A DNA stretch of 64,000 nt from Panicum virgatum. Taxonomy: Eukaryota > Streptophyta > Magnoliopsida > Poales > Poaceae. How positions within the stretch are numbered: the stretch's first letter is position 1; each line of letters opens with the position of its first letter. The stretch covers positions 19,289,756-19,353,755 of the forward strand of contig NC_053141.1 in NCBI RefSeq assembly GCF_016808335.1. The letters are read 5' to 3'. The position numbers and the translations under genes were made by a program. Positions 46,163-57,340 of the stretch are shown in pieces. The notes beneath the pieces were generated by a model, which did no database searches, was not told the DNA's origin, and saw only the letters and a list, made by a program, of their open reading frames with translations.

Positions 46163-46805
46163 GTCATGTCGATTCCGCGAGGTGAAGAGAGGGAGAGAGA
46201 TACGGGGGTTTTTGGGTTTTGCGAGGTTAAAGGGACCGAGACGGAGGGAGCGTGGAAAACGATAGGTGTGGGGGGAGATTTGGGATCGCAGGTGGACGAA
46301 GATTAATGCACTGGCGTGGCAGTGATCGGAACGGACGCGTGAAGCCTAAACATGGGCGGCGTGCCTAACGATCTAGAGGAAAATTTTGTTCATCCTCATC
46401 TCGCAGAAAAGTCCACTTTGAGTTTGGAGGAGACGAGGATACTAATTCTCTATCTGGCTATTTCTAAAGTATGTAACGTTTCTATAAAAGAATATATTTT
46501 CCATCTACTGTTATGGACATCAGTGGCACGGGCGTCAAACATCTGTTCATATGATTGTGAAAGTGTACGTGGATGCCCCTCTTCAAACGTCTTCGGAGGA
46601 AGATAGATATGTTGGCCCAAATAAATTTTTCATTTCACTCAAAGAGGCTCAATAGGTAGTCTTGATACATATAAAGACTTCAAGATACCATATTCTAGAG
46701 AATATACTACTAGACTCTTAAAACATTTTAATAGACTCTTAACACCTTAAGAGATATTGATACAAGCATATTCTAGTGGATATGCTATAAGACGACACAA
46801 AAATT
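46163..46805. other. Upstream region of the zinc-finger gene
   Basis: GC-rich for the first 170 bp (probable promoter and leader), then AT-rich with repeated ACTCTTAA words near 46705-46745 that look like retroelement flank. No TATA box can be assigned safely. Confidence 0.4.
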
Positions 46806-48290
46806 TAAACAGAAAAATGGTGCTTTAACATGGGCACCAGTTTTCTTCTATCAATTCTCCTCCTAAGTCTTGTGCATGACTCCAAGTCTTGTGGAGTCTT
46901 CAAAGGGGTTTTGGTCATCCCAATCTTACCGCAGCTCCTGAAACTTGACTCTCCCAAAAGATTTGGTGAGGAAGTCAGCGAGCTGGTCATGCGCGGTGAT
47001 GTAGTTGGCCTTGACGCTCTCATCCTCCAAGCAGCCCCTTAGAGCATCTCCAAGAGTTTGCTATCTCAACTTGACATCCATCTACTTTTAGAAAAATAAG
47101 AAGAAAAAAACTCCAATAGTTTGGCAAACAAACTTGGCAAAAATAACGACTTGACATATCTCCCCTCCGCACGCGCAAATATACGCGCGCCTACTCGGCT
47201 TGATATCGCGATTTTTGCCGCGCCGCCGCCTCTTCTCCGCCGCGCGTAGCGTTGGCGCGTCTTCTCCCCGCGCTGAAAAATCAGCATCTGCCGGGTCGCC
47301 GCCATGCATGCATGTGGAGGCGGCAGCAGCAGCTCAGCTCACCTCTTGAATCCGGCGCTGACACCCCTGCGCTGACACCCGCCATATGCATGATGATGGC
47401 GGATGATGATACGGGGGGCACGCGCGGCAACAATTTCATGATGCATGAACAACTATATATGCTGCTTGGAAGATGCTTCGAGGACAGGTCCAGCAGGGAG
47501 GAAGAGATGGCCGGCAGGGAGGAAGAGATGACCTGCGACGCGGCGGCGGGCAACACGCGCGACGCCCAACAAATCGTCCGTGGGGAAAAAGGCCTCGTGG
47601 GCCTCCTTTTTTAATTTGGCAAGCTAAAAATAGCAAACTTTTGGAGAGGAGTACTTTTTTCAGCTTGGTAAATTTTTTTAGAGTTGGCAAATCACAAGAT
47701 TTGCCAAATTAAAAATACCAAACTCTTGGAGATGCTCTTATGAAGTAATACTTCACCCTGATGTGCTTGCTGCGCTTATTGAATGCGGGGGTTTTCGCCA
47801 GGTCTAGAGTGGGCTTGCTGTCCACCCGAAGCTCCACAGCTTCAGCATCTCCACCAAGGAGATCACCAAAGCAATCGAGCTAGTCAGATCGCCTGCATCG
47901 AAGCAAAAGTAGCGGCGATGTAGTCTGCCTCACAGCTGGATAGAGCCACCACATGTTGCTTGACTGACTACTAGCTAACAAGACACTAGTTGAGGAAGAA
48001 CATTGTCCCGCTCGTACTCTTGCTCTTGTCAATGTCGCCGGCGTGGTCTCTGTCGCTATAGCCGATGAAGTATGTCGTGCCAGGACAGCATGGGTAGTGC
48101 AGGCAGGCCGTAGTCAAGGGTGCCCACAACGTAGCAAATGATCCTCTTGAAGGCTTGCAGATGCTCCGTCGTCGGTCGCTGCATGAATCGACTGATGTAG
48201 CCAATGGTGAATGCCAAGTCCGGTCACATGTGGGTGAGGTAGTGAAGGCTCCCCACAGGACATTGGTACTCCATGGTGTCAACCTATTCC
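46806..48290 (-). pseudogene. Copia RNase H region remnant, split by a Tourist-like element
   Basis: Minus-strand translation from 48290 downward gives Copia pol C-terminal text: the YxCPVGSLHYLTHxRPD region, SRFMQRPTTEHLQAFKR, SWKASK-like material and, beyond the 47042-47737 insertion, TAHDQLADFLTKSFGRVKFQELR. Many stops and frameshifts interrupt it. The order and spacing match the end of a Copia polyprotein, with the insertion falling in the RNase H tail. No LTR pair was found for it. Confidence 0.8.
47042..47737. mobile_element. Tourist-like (PIF/Harbinger) non-autonomous element
   Basis: 696 bp with inverted ends GAGCATCTCCAAGAGTTTG and CAAACTCTTGGAGATGCTC and TSD TTA (47039-47041 and 47738-47740). 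Inner repeats of TTTGGCAA-type words lie near both ends. A GC-richer core (47250-47560) has an open frame of 120 codons without recognised similarity. It is longer than most Tourist MITEs. Confidence 0.85.
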
Positions 48291-48367
48291 GCGGTGCTGT
48301 CGTGGCTCAGCTTCAGCCTCTCCTACATTGGAGTGAGAGAAGGGTTGCATTCGGTGAGCCCACCTAG

Positions 48368-49440
48368 TGTAACATCCCAAAAATTTACTGAAATAAACCA
48401 CTCGCTAAAAATTATTTTCAAAATCTTTTTCATCGTTGAGCTCAAATCGTTTCAAAATCTTTTTTCGTCCGAGCTCCCAACCTCCCGAAATTATTTCTCG
48501 GCGATCTGCCGTCCCGACACCAGTATCAATCGCCATCTCATCTCCTTCTTTTCCTCGTTCCACGTGCGTCGCTTCCCGTCGACTGCCTCTATCTCTCTCT
48601 CTTTCCTCTCTTTTCTATTTTTCTCTTTCCTTTTCTCCTTTTCTTTTTCTCCCTTCTCCATCCTTCTTCGGTCCCCTCTCTTCCCTCGCGCTGCACGAGC
48701 AGAGCAGTTCGATGCCGAGCGCCTGGCCACCACCTCCAGCCCTCCACCTGCGGCCGCCCCCTGCTCGCCTGTCCCGTCTTGCTGTGCTGCCGTACCCCCT
48801 TGCCCGCCTCGTCGCTCGCGCTCGCCGCGAACAGAGCTCGCACAGGTGTTGCACGTCGTCCCGCCATTGGCCGCCGCCCCTCCACTTGCGCCGCCCCCTC
48901 CCCATTTGCGCGTCCTCTCTGTGCGGCCGTCCCCTCGCCGTCCTCTCTGCGCAGCCGTCCCCTCGCCGTCGCCTCTGAGCGCCACCGCGACGCCAGGCCG
49001 GCGCCCACCTCCATTAACACGCTGCAGAACTTGCCGGCCGGCACCACTGCCGTTACCCCCTCCTCCTCGCCTCGCCCCGAATATAAATAGGCCCTCCACC
49101 GCGCCCTCCACTTACACAACTCCACCGCCGCTAGCCTCCACCCCTGCGCCGCAACGCCACCGCCCAGAGCTCCTCCACCTGCAGCCTCCGGCCCTCGTGG
49201 CCCCACCTCCTCACGTCCTCCCCCCTAGCCCCGAGGTGAGGAGGGGAATCGGACCCCCTCGCTCTCCTCTCCCTTTTCCCCCTCCTCCTGGCCGCCGCCA
49301 CGCCCCGGGGCGCCCGGAATCGGCGCCGCCGCCGGCGCCCCTCCCCCTCCCCCTCCCCTATTTCTATCTCAAGGAAGAAGAAAGGGTGTTTTGCCCTTAG
49401 CCCGCCAAGGCTATATATCACTCGCGCGATAGCCTGAGGA
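48368..49440 (+). mobile_element. LTR fragment (Gypsy-type, TGTAACATCCC start)
   Basis: Begins TGTAACATCCCAAAAATTT, directly after the Copia remnant. A TATA box TATAAATA lies at 49082-49089, followed by a GC-rich leader-like block with a donor-like GAGGTGAGG at 49230-49238. It is similar in design to the other long LTRs here. The 3' end and TSD were not found, so it may be truncated. Long GC-rich frames (48273-49400) are not genes. Confidence 0.6.
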
Positions 49441-50698
49441 CAACTTTAAATGGGCCGTAGCAACAAATTACTCCCATAGGTAAGTGTAGCAATTAATACA
49501 TTATATCTATGCATGTGAGATTGTGTAAGATAGCTACGTGGGGATCCTTGTGAAAGTGCAAGTGATATTTCTACTACTGCTGTGAGTTATAAAATATGAC
49601 AGACTACGTACTAGCTTAACTACTAGCTAGGCTACACTGTCACACATGCATTCGTATTTTTAAATTTTATTTCTTCTTCTAGTAAGATAGCTTCTCTTCT
49701 TCTATCTTTTCATACCTTGTATTCTTCTTTTTTTCCATTCTTCTCTTGTTGACTTGATTCTTTTTCTTGTGTACATTCTTTCCTTCCCTGTGCTACGATA
49801 GTTTTTTTCTATTTCTTTCTTTTCTAACAGTTTACTTTATACTTTAACTCCTTGTTAGATTATATACGGACTATTCTTGTTATAAATTTATTTTCCTCTC
49901 TTCTGTTTTTATTTTTCTATTCATTTATATAGATTTCTTAATATAAATTATAGTTTTTGACTATAACTACTCTATGCTTCTCCCGTTGGCGGTTCCTTTT
50001 CTATTCTTTATTCCAACTAGTTTTCTATTCGTTCACTATCTTATTATTTTTTTTATTTTTTTACCTTTTCTTTTATTGTTTCTATTGATTCTTTCTATAT
50101 ATTATTTTAAATTAGTTTCACTTTACTTTTAATTTTTCTATTACTCTGTATTGATGTAGAATTATTTATCTGTGTCTAAATAATTTGTTCGCAACGTCAA
50201 AATATTTATTCATTTTGTAGATTAAATTGTTCCGTAATGTTGACTCATTCATACGTAATATGTTTTCGTCCTACAATCAAATATTCGCGATGTGTAATAT
50301 TTTGTTTATTGTACATTATTATTTGTTCGCTGTGTTTAGTTTTTTTGTTCATAGAAATAATTATTTGTTAGTGTTGTTAAATTATTTGTTCCTAGGATTC
50401 AAAATTAATTAATTATTATTATAGAAAATGTTTTAAAAAAAAATATCATTCAAACATAGGCAAGTGTGATCTTGTTTTGAAGATCTTGTTATAAGAAAGA
50501 TAATGGTGTAACTTAAATTTAATTTTGATACTCGGTTTAATAGTTATTGTTTTTTTAGTTTTGAATTTACATGTAAGTGGATGACATCATCTTTATTGTC
50601 TTTTTCTGCATGCATACAAACAATCTCTCTTGTATTTAGATTTTTTTTGGCACCGTAACTTTCAAACAATTAAATAGGCCGGCCCAACTATCAATTCA
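49441..50698. other. AT-rich intergenic region
   Basis: Very T-rich on the plus strand (TTCTTTT and TATTTTT runs), with no gene or clear repeat boundary. It may be the decayed continuation of the LTR fragment. Confidence 0.4.
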
Positions 50699-50708
50699 TG
50701 TGCTTCAG

Positions 50709-51671
50709 CACCTTTTTTATTTTTATATTTAAAAAAAAATTCAAAAATATATGCCAAATAGGAAAATTTTCAAAAATGGGTGCCTGTCGCCCCTCTAATG
50801 GGCGACAGGGAGAGGGGCGACAGGGTGCCTGTCGCCCACTGGATGGGCGACAGGACCTAAATGTAAAAAAAATTACATTTAGGTCCGGGCGCCCAGGGCG
50901 CATTAAACAGTGAACTTGTAAAATCGATATAAAATCGTAGAAAAATCGAAAAAAAATACAAACTCAACTGTTCTGGATTCTATGAAATAAGATCTACAAC
51001 TTTTATTACATAAAGTTTTTCATTTGATCAATCTATCTAAATCAAGAAAAATAGTTCTTGTACTTAAAAAATCTGAAATAATTCATTTGGTCTAGTTGTG
51101 CTTATCTAAAATTTACCAAACTTTTTTTATAGCTCTTAGAAAATAAAATAATGGTACGATAAAAGTTATGACTTCTAATACTCAGTATAGCAGCATGGAT
51201 AAATAACCCATTTAAACTAGACATATTGCAAGATCTAATTTAAAAACTTATTCTAGAAATGTTTTCTGAGCCTACCAATTTTGTACAAGCCTACTCTCAC
51301 CATATGCAACACTCTGGCAAAAGATGACATGCATCCAAAGGATGAATCTTGAGATTTAAATAAAAGTGCATTCAAATGATATTTAAAATAGAGTAAGATA
51401 CATTGATCAAATGAAAAACTTTATGTAACAAAAGTTGTAGATCTTGTTTCATAGAATCTAGAACAGTTGAGTTTGTATTTTTTTCTATGATTTTATATCA
51501 ATTTTACAAGTTTACTATTTAATGCGCCCTAGGCGCCAGGACCTAAATGTAAATTTTTTTTACATTTAGGTCCTGTCGCCCACTGGATGGGCGACAGGCA
51601 CCCATTTTTGAAAATTTTCGCATATATTTTCGAAATTTTGTTTTTTTTAAATATAAAAATGAAAAAAGCGC
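50709..51671. mobile_element. Mutator-like element with TIRs of about 330 bp
   Basis: 963 bp flanked by a 10-bp direct repeat TGTGCTTCAG (50699-50708 and 51672-51681). Arms of about 330 bp are near-perfect inverted copies: CACCTTTTTTATTTTTATAT at the left, and its counterpart starting GCGCTTTTTTCATTTTTATA at the right read inward. Each arm holds smaller palindromes with GGGCGACAGG and ACCTAAATGTAA. No transposase is present. Long TIRs and a 9-10 bp TSD suggest a Mutator-like origin. Confidence 0.85.
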
Positions 51672-51894
51672 TGTGCTTCAGGCGATGGTTTAAAGAATCA
51701 TCACATGCCGCGACATGTAATCGCGCCCCCTTAGCCCCCTCCCTGTTCCTTTCCCGTAACCCCCCTCCTTGTTTCCATTTTCTTCGGCCTAGCCGATGAG
51801 ACATTGGCCGCAGCCCAGCAGCGACACGCAGACAACAAAACCCACTGAGCCGATTACGTGCAAGCTTGAACCCAAATTCTTTTATTGTGTGCTT

Positions 51895-53037
51895 GTTTGT
51901 GTGCCAACCTGAAGGTTTTGTTGTTCTTGGCAAAGAAAACTTTGTTTGTAGATTAAGGAAATCTCTTTATGGCTTGAAACAATCTCTTAGGCAATGGTAC
52001 AAGAGATTTGACTCATTTATGCTTTCTCATGATTTTAAGCGGTCTGATTATAATAGCTGTGTCTTTTTCAAGACAGTTGGTGGTTCAGCTATTTATTTGC
52101 TTTTTTATGTTGATGATATGTTGATTGCTGCAAAAGATAAATTAGAAATAGTTAAACTAAAAGCGCAATTGAATAAAGAATTTGAGATGAAGGACTTGGG
52201 TGCAGCTAAAAAAATTCTTGGTGTGCAAATTGTGAGAGATAGAAAATTTGGTATGCTATACCTCAGTCAATGAGGTTATATTGAAAAGGTTCTTCGTCGT
52301 TTTAATATGCATGATGCAAAACCAGTGAGTACTCCATTAGCTGCACAGTTCAGATTATCTTCAGCTTTATGTCCAGTGTCAGATGATGATATTGAGTACA
52401 TATCTAGAGTTCCATATTCGAGTGAAGTTGGTTAGCTTATGTATGTCATGGTATATTTTCATCCTGATTTATCTCATGCATTGAGTGTAGTCAGTAGATA
52501 CATGGCTAATCTTGGCAAACAACATTGGAATGCAGTTCAGTAAATCTTTAGAAATTTGCAAGGTATAGTGCTTGTCTGCAGTTTTGGAAATATAGACATG
52601 GACTTGTTGGTTACGTTGATTCTGATTATGCTGGTGATTTGGATAAGAGGAAGTCTCTCACGGGGTATGTTTTCACCATTGGTAGTTGTGCTGTTAGTTG
52701 GAAAGCAAGCTAACAGGCTACTGTTACTTTGTCAACTACTGAAGCTGAATATATGGCTATTTCTGAAGCTTGTAAAGAAGCTATTTTGTTGAGAGGTTTA
52801 TACACTGAATTTTGTGGGGTTTCTTCGTGCATTACTATTTATTGTAATAGTCAAAGTGCTATTGTGTTACTAAAGATCAGATGTTTTATGAAAGAACAAA
52901 GCACATTGACGTGAGATATCATTTTATTCGAGCCATTGTTGTTGAAGGTGATGTTAAAGTATACAAGATAAGTACTCATGACCATCCTGCTGATATGATG
53001 ACTAAGTATGTTCCTGTAGCTAAGTTTGAATTATGTT
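51895..53037 (+). pseudogene. Copia reverse transcriptase / RNase H remnant
   Basis: Starts in the RT domain at QPEGFVVLGKENFVCRL, then LRKSLYGLKQS, the catalytic FYVDDM box (about 52105-52122), LNKEFEMKDLGAAKKILG and TPLAAQFRLS. RNase H follows: [38 protein letters not shown], and the end [22 protein letters not shown] with a stop at 53037. Interruptions include TGA at 52271, TAG at 52434, TAA at 52542, and frameshifts near 52555-52720 and 52875. The 5' half of pol is missing. No LTRs were assigned. It is not the same copy as the minus-strand remnant at 46806-48290. Confidence 0.85.
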
Positions 53038-53498
53038 GAAGCTTAGTTGGAGTTAATGTTTAAGTCCTAGTGACTTTTGGCGTCGACGATTATTTATTAT
53101 TGAAGTAAGTCTATTAATGATACTTCATTTGCTACAAGATGGAATTCGTCTCAATTTGGAGTTTGTTGAATATGATCTGAATTATAACGTGTGTCTTGTG
53201 GGACGTTTGGAGGGGCATGGTTTGGGTTATGTGATTAGCGGATTTGTTCTGTGTTTGACTGCAGTCAGTCTAGTCCATCATATACATCTTATAAGCCGCA
53301 CAGAAAGAGTTGACACCCGTGGTGTAACTTTCTGATTATAGTGAAGATCGCCAGTTGGCGTCTTTAGTTTTTTCTGCAAGGGTTTTCTACGTAAAAATCG
53401 TGTGTATCGTGTCCGATCTTGTTTTTCATTACCTGCTAACAACCGCGACTCTTGGCTCCGACGTCGCCGCAGCCAAGAGCGGCGGCGTGGCAGGAGCC
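53038..53498. other. 3' flank of the Copia remnant, possible LTR debris
   Basis: Contains GCAAGGGTTTTCTACGTAAA (53376-53395), which resembles leader sequence of Copia LTRs. Ends are not defined. Confidence 0.35.
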
Positions 53499-53777
53499 AT
53501 GGCGGCGGCCTTGCCGGTGATCAGGTGTCTATCGTTCTCGAGATCATCAGGGAGAAGGACGGAGTTGCTGCAGCGATCCCGCAGCCGCCCCGCCCGAGGC
53601 AGGAGCGGTACAGTCGTGTCGCCTGCGATAGCTCCAAGTGGGGGAAACCACGATATTGTCGTTGTCATCCAGGTGGCTGAGGAGCCGAACATGGTATACG
53701 ACGATATGGCAACAAGATGTTGGAGACGTGTGTTCCTGTGTTTAATTTGTTGCAATTCTTTCTTCACTACAGTTTAA
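53499..53777 (+). CDS. Hypothetical small ORF, unrecognised
   Basis: Ninety-three codons from the ATG in GAGCCATGGCGGC, a good plant start context, to TAA. It is Arg/Ser-rich at first (RSSGRRTELLQRSRSRPARG), then hydrophobic at the end (RRVFLCLICCNSFFTTV). The C-terminal part could be read-through past a splice donor if this is a first exon. No family is recognised and no partner exon was shown. It may be an authentic gene fragment or chance. Confidence 0.25.
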   Translation: MAAALPVIRCLSFSRSSGRRTELLQRSRSRPARGRSGTVVSPAIAPSGGNHDIVVVIQVAEEPNMVYDDMATRCWRRVFLCLICCNSFFTTV

Positions 53778-53824
53778 GAAATCCTTGAGCCACTTTAAGG
53801 CACAAGTAGTAGTTAATCCTGATG

Positions 53825-53990
53825 CAGCAGCGGAGCTAGCAGTGGGTTTAGGGGGCTCCAGCCCCACTAGACCCCCACAAACAATGGAGCCCCCCCTCCC
53901 CTCCATTTTTTAGGAGAGAGGAGGAAGAAAGGGAGTAAGAGAGATGGGAGAAGAAAATCAGGACCCCATCCAATTCTAGATCCGCCACTG
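53825..53990. mobile_element. Short hAT-like MITE (CAGTGGCGGA family)
   Basis: 166 bp with ends CAGCAGCGGAGCTAG and CTAGATCCGCCACTG and an 8-bp flanking repeat TCCTGATG / TCTTGATG (53817-53824 and 53991-53998, one mismatch). Related ends recur at 60595, 63842 and 63871. Confidence 0.75.
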
Positions 53991-53998
53991 TCTTGATG

Positions 53999-55141
53999 AC
54001 ATGTATGGATCCTAGCTTGCTGCTGTTCTACACTAGCTAGTTTATTGGAAACACTTAGCATGACGCGCTTTATTTGTGCCACGCCTAGAAATCCACGTGT
54101 ACATGCTTAAATGGTCTGCAGCTTTAAGTCGATCGTCTAACATCCAAGCTAAAGAAAACGCGACCTGCTATATTTTGAGCGAGGTAGTTTTAGATATTAG
54201 CCTCTGACTTGCAACGTGGTCTGCTTGCTTGTCTCTACACACATGTGCAGGAAGATTTGAAGATGAGAGGTTTTTTCATTTGCAAACTTGTGTCTTATAG
54301 GGCCTCTAGCTAATTTGACTAGATGGCTCCGGCAGCACTCCTCGGCTGGCTAAAAAATCCTTCTTGCTGGCTAGAGAAGTAAGGTTTGAGAGTTTTCTTA
54401 GCTAGAAAGCCAAAGTCGCTTCCTAAATACGCCGGAAGCTGTCATACCTAGTTTCCTTTTTAACTTGTGGGTGTGCTTTGGATCGCCCACACTTTGACGG
54501 CGGCTAGTAGCTGGGGCAGCGGCCCTGTACACCCCCTTTCAACACTATCGAAACAAGAACATTTGGATTATGCATCTCACGGGTATTGTGGCTCCGTGGT
54601 CAGGTGCGTGCAGTGCAACTCTTCTCCTTACAACTTGCAAAACACCCGTGAATTTTTTATAAAATAAAAATACTACCGATCGATTGACAAGTTGTGCTTT
54701 CTATTTTTCAGCCATCATGATCGTACGCTACTAGGCCTAGCTATCCTAGGGTGAAGAAGGTGCTGCCGTATGTATGCTTCGTGCCAAATAATGTCACGTC
54801 CTTTAATTTATCTTCGTTCTCTACGGGTTGCTTGGGAAGTTTGTAATGCCAGTCTCAGTGAGGGTTTCATGATTTTAAATATCATCAACTTTGCTGACAT
54901 GGCAAGATAAGAGAAGGATGGAGTTTCATGGGATATGAGATCTAGCACGGTTACCTAGTTTCCAGTCTAGATATCTGTGTCAATAAAACTTCCACTGAGA
55001 CTGAACTAACAACTAGCCTAGCCTAGCTAACTGGTATCACCTATATCGACATCGACAGCTAGATTTAACTCCTCGCAAAAAAAAACGACAGCTAGATTGA
55101 CGTTCATCATCCTACAAAAGTACAAATGAAATTGAAAAATA
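53999..55141. other. Intergenic region
   Basis: AT-rich with no supported gene. The 66-codon frame at 54467-54667 looks like chance. Confidence 0.4.
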
Positions 55142-55685
55142 AACAATTACCTTAGCAGCCGATGGTGCAGAACCTTGCGACTGGCGCTGGAGGAACCAGG
55201 AGAGGACGTACGCCAGATGAGTTCGTGGCCCACCACGAGCCTGCTGGTGCAGGCAACCAGTGGCCGCAGGTGCTTTGCGTGCGCAGGTGCTTGAACCGCA
55301 GCCACCAGCGTGGCCGTGAGATGGAGACCGCAAATACGCGTCCATGTGCGACCAGAAGGATAAGGGAAGACGGTGGTGGCCACCGGCCAGTTTTCGTGCG
55401 GGCAGCGGCGGGGGAAGGGAAGAAGCGCGCCTGCCCGAAAAAAAAAAAAAGCAGACGGATGGGGGCCGTTGAGAGCCCCCAGCCTAGGGCGTGTGGATAA
55501 GAATTTGAAGACCTTCTCAAAATGGAGCCTTTAGTAGAGGATTTGCGGGAATTTTATTTTACATCTTGGTCTCCACATTTAGAGTAGGGGTCTTATTTAG
55601 AGGGTCTGATAGATTTACTTTTAGTTAGAAACAACTTGCGGGTGGAGTGTAGTGATTGATATATCTCAAAACAAATTCGTTTTTG
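55142..55685. other. GC-rich block and AT-rich flank, unassigned
   Basis: Position 55150-55500 is GC-rich with overlapping frames on both strands. On the minus strand it ends CTGCTAAGGTAATTG, which could be a splice donor (55150 region), so a minus-strand leader exon is possible but unsupported. Confidence 0.25.
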
Positions 55686-56600
55686 GTAGGACTTTGGCTT
55701 TGGCTAAAACAGCTCCGGTTGTTGCTCCTTTAGTGGAGCGGTTTTTTTGCTCTAGATTGTCTACTTGGCAAAATGATTGGTAAACGGCTTCTCTCCGTAT
55801 TGTGATGAAATGTCCATATTACCTTTATTCTTCTATTTTTTCCCCTTATTTTCTCTCTGCCCACCCTATCCCTTCTCGCACATGCCGCTCTCCTGCATCT
55901 GGCTCCATCAAGCTCCGTCCACTGCCCACCATCTTCCCGCAAAAGCTCTACACTCCCTCATCACGCTCTACCACCGGCTGCCCCTGCCTCACTCTCCCGC
56001 ATCCGGCCACTCTTGCTGGTCTGGACTTTCGCGCTCCTGGCCTCCTTCGTGCAAGCCTCGCCCTTCCGCCGCCGTCTGCCTCCTTCCCAGCCGTGAGCTC
56101 CCCAGCACTGACTGCCTCCACCCGGCCGCGTGCTCCTCGCCGTCGGCTTCCTCTGTGCCGGCATCATCCTCCCGCCACTGGCCGCCTCCACCCCCAGGCG
56201 CAAGCTCCTCGGCGCCGGCTGCCTTCGTTCCGTCGTTGCCCTCCTCACTTCCAGCTGTCTCTGCCCCGACGGCACGCTGCGTCCTCTGTGCCGCTGATGT
56301 CGTTCACGCCTCCGCACTTCCCTGCCTCCATGCCCTCTGTCACTCACACCCGTCCCGGCTCGCGCCCAGCTCCTTCGCGCCTTTGCACTCGTGGCTTCCT
56401 CGTGGGGACAAGACTGGCAGCCGACGTGGGAGGAGCGGGCTGCAGTTTTTTTTGGCTCCCACATCCCCGAATGGCTCCAGAGAGAGTGGGATTTGAGGAG
56501 CTTCGACGCTGGAGCTATTCCATGGAGACTCGTTTGGCAGGGCTCCTTAAGGAACCAGTGGACGAGCCCTGCCAAAGAGGGCCTAAATTTCTCTCAAGTT
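55686..56600. mobile_element. Putative non-autonomous DNA element with GC-rich core
   Basis: The left side starts TTTGGTAGGACTTTGG with AAAACAGCTCCGG following. The right side holds the inverted TTTGGCAGGGCTC types (56528-56575). These ends resemble a common grass element family with TTTGGCAGGGCTCC termini. The core (55900-56420) is Pro/Ser/Ala-coding-like on the plus strand and could be captured gene sequence or composition only. Exact ends and TSD were not fixed. Confidence 0.4.
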
Positions 56601-56656
56601 GTCTCCACTCTGCTTGTAGGAATAAGTTGGTAGCAGGAAGGATCCCCTAGTATATC

Positions 56657-57235
56657 TGTTGACGCCTTTCAGGATCAACGCACAAACGCACTCGAACGTG
56701 CGGCGCGAAGAGGCAGCTCGCTGCAGCACCTCCTGCCTAGACCGGTCCCTTGGAGCGGTCAGACCGGTCGCCGCCGGCAGAACGGTGACGAAGCCTACGA
56801 ACGTTAGCCCGGGAAGACCCGTCGGGGCAGGCGCACGTAGGGTTGTTCTAGGGTCGGCAGGCCACCTAGAACGCCCTCAATCGACGTAGAGACGACGGAG
56901 GAATAGCAAATAGTAGATTGGAAAAGCTAGGGCAAGAGAAAAGTAAAAAGATAAAAGTTGTATTGATTTGATCGATTGGATACCTAATCGGCCGTGACCA
57001 TTTATATTTATAGGGTGGGGTGGACTTATCCCGCAAGAAATCCTATTACAAGATCTAAATCTATTAAAATCTCTAGTTGTACTCGGATTCCACTTGGACC
57101 GGTCAGACCGGTCGACCCTACCGGTCAGACCGGTCGGCTGTTGCCAGACGGACTACAGCGTCTGACCGGTCAGACCGCTAGGGCGTACCGGTCAGACCGG
57201 TCGGTATTGTTGAATGCCAATTTTGGTTGTCAACA
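56657..57235 (-). repeat. 3' LTR of the gag-only Gypsy element
   Basis: 579 bp. It has a minus-strand TATA-like TATAAATATAAA near 57001-57012 and motif copies at 56741-56770 and 57096-57205. Confidence 0.95.
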
Positions 57236-57250
57236 TATGCCCCCCTGTTC
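57236..57250 (-). other. Polypurine tract of the gag-only element
   Basis: Minus-strand GAACAGGGGGGCATA directly before the 3' LTR. Confidence 0.8.
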
Positions 57251-57340
57251 TTTGACAAAGCTTGCGTGCCAAAAAACACTCTTCTGAACCAAAAAAGTCT
57301 AAGGGCGATAACGATTTATCGGCCGTATCTTGCTTCTTCC

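Noticed and set aside
45609..46185. Plus-strand frames of 145 and 176 codons
   Set aside because: Antisense shadows of exons 1 and 2 of the zinc-finger gene.
48273..49400. 375-codon Pro/Ser-rich frame
   Set aside because: It spans the LTR start at 48368 and the TATA box at 49082, so it is LTR sequence with biased composition.
55777..56650. Two overlapping frames of 239 and 282 codons
   Set aside because: Low-complexity Pro/Ser/Ala coding in two frames at once, inside a probable DNA element. No family is recognised.
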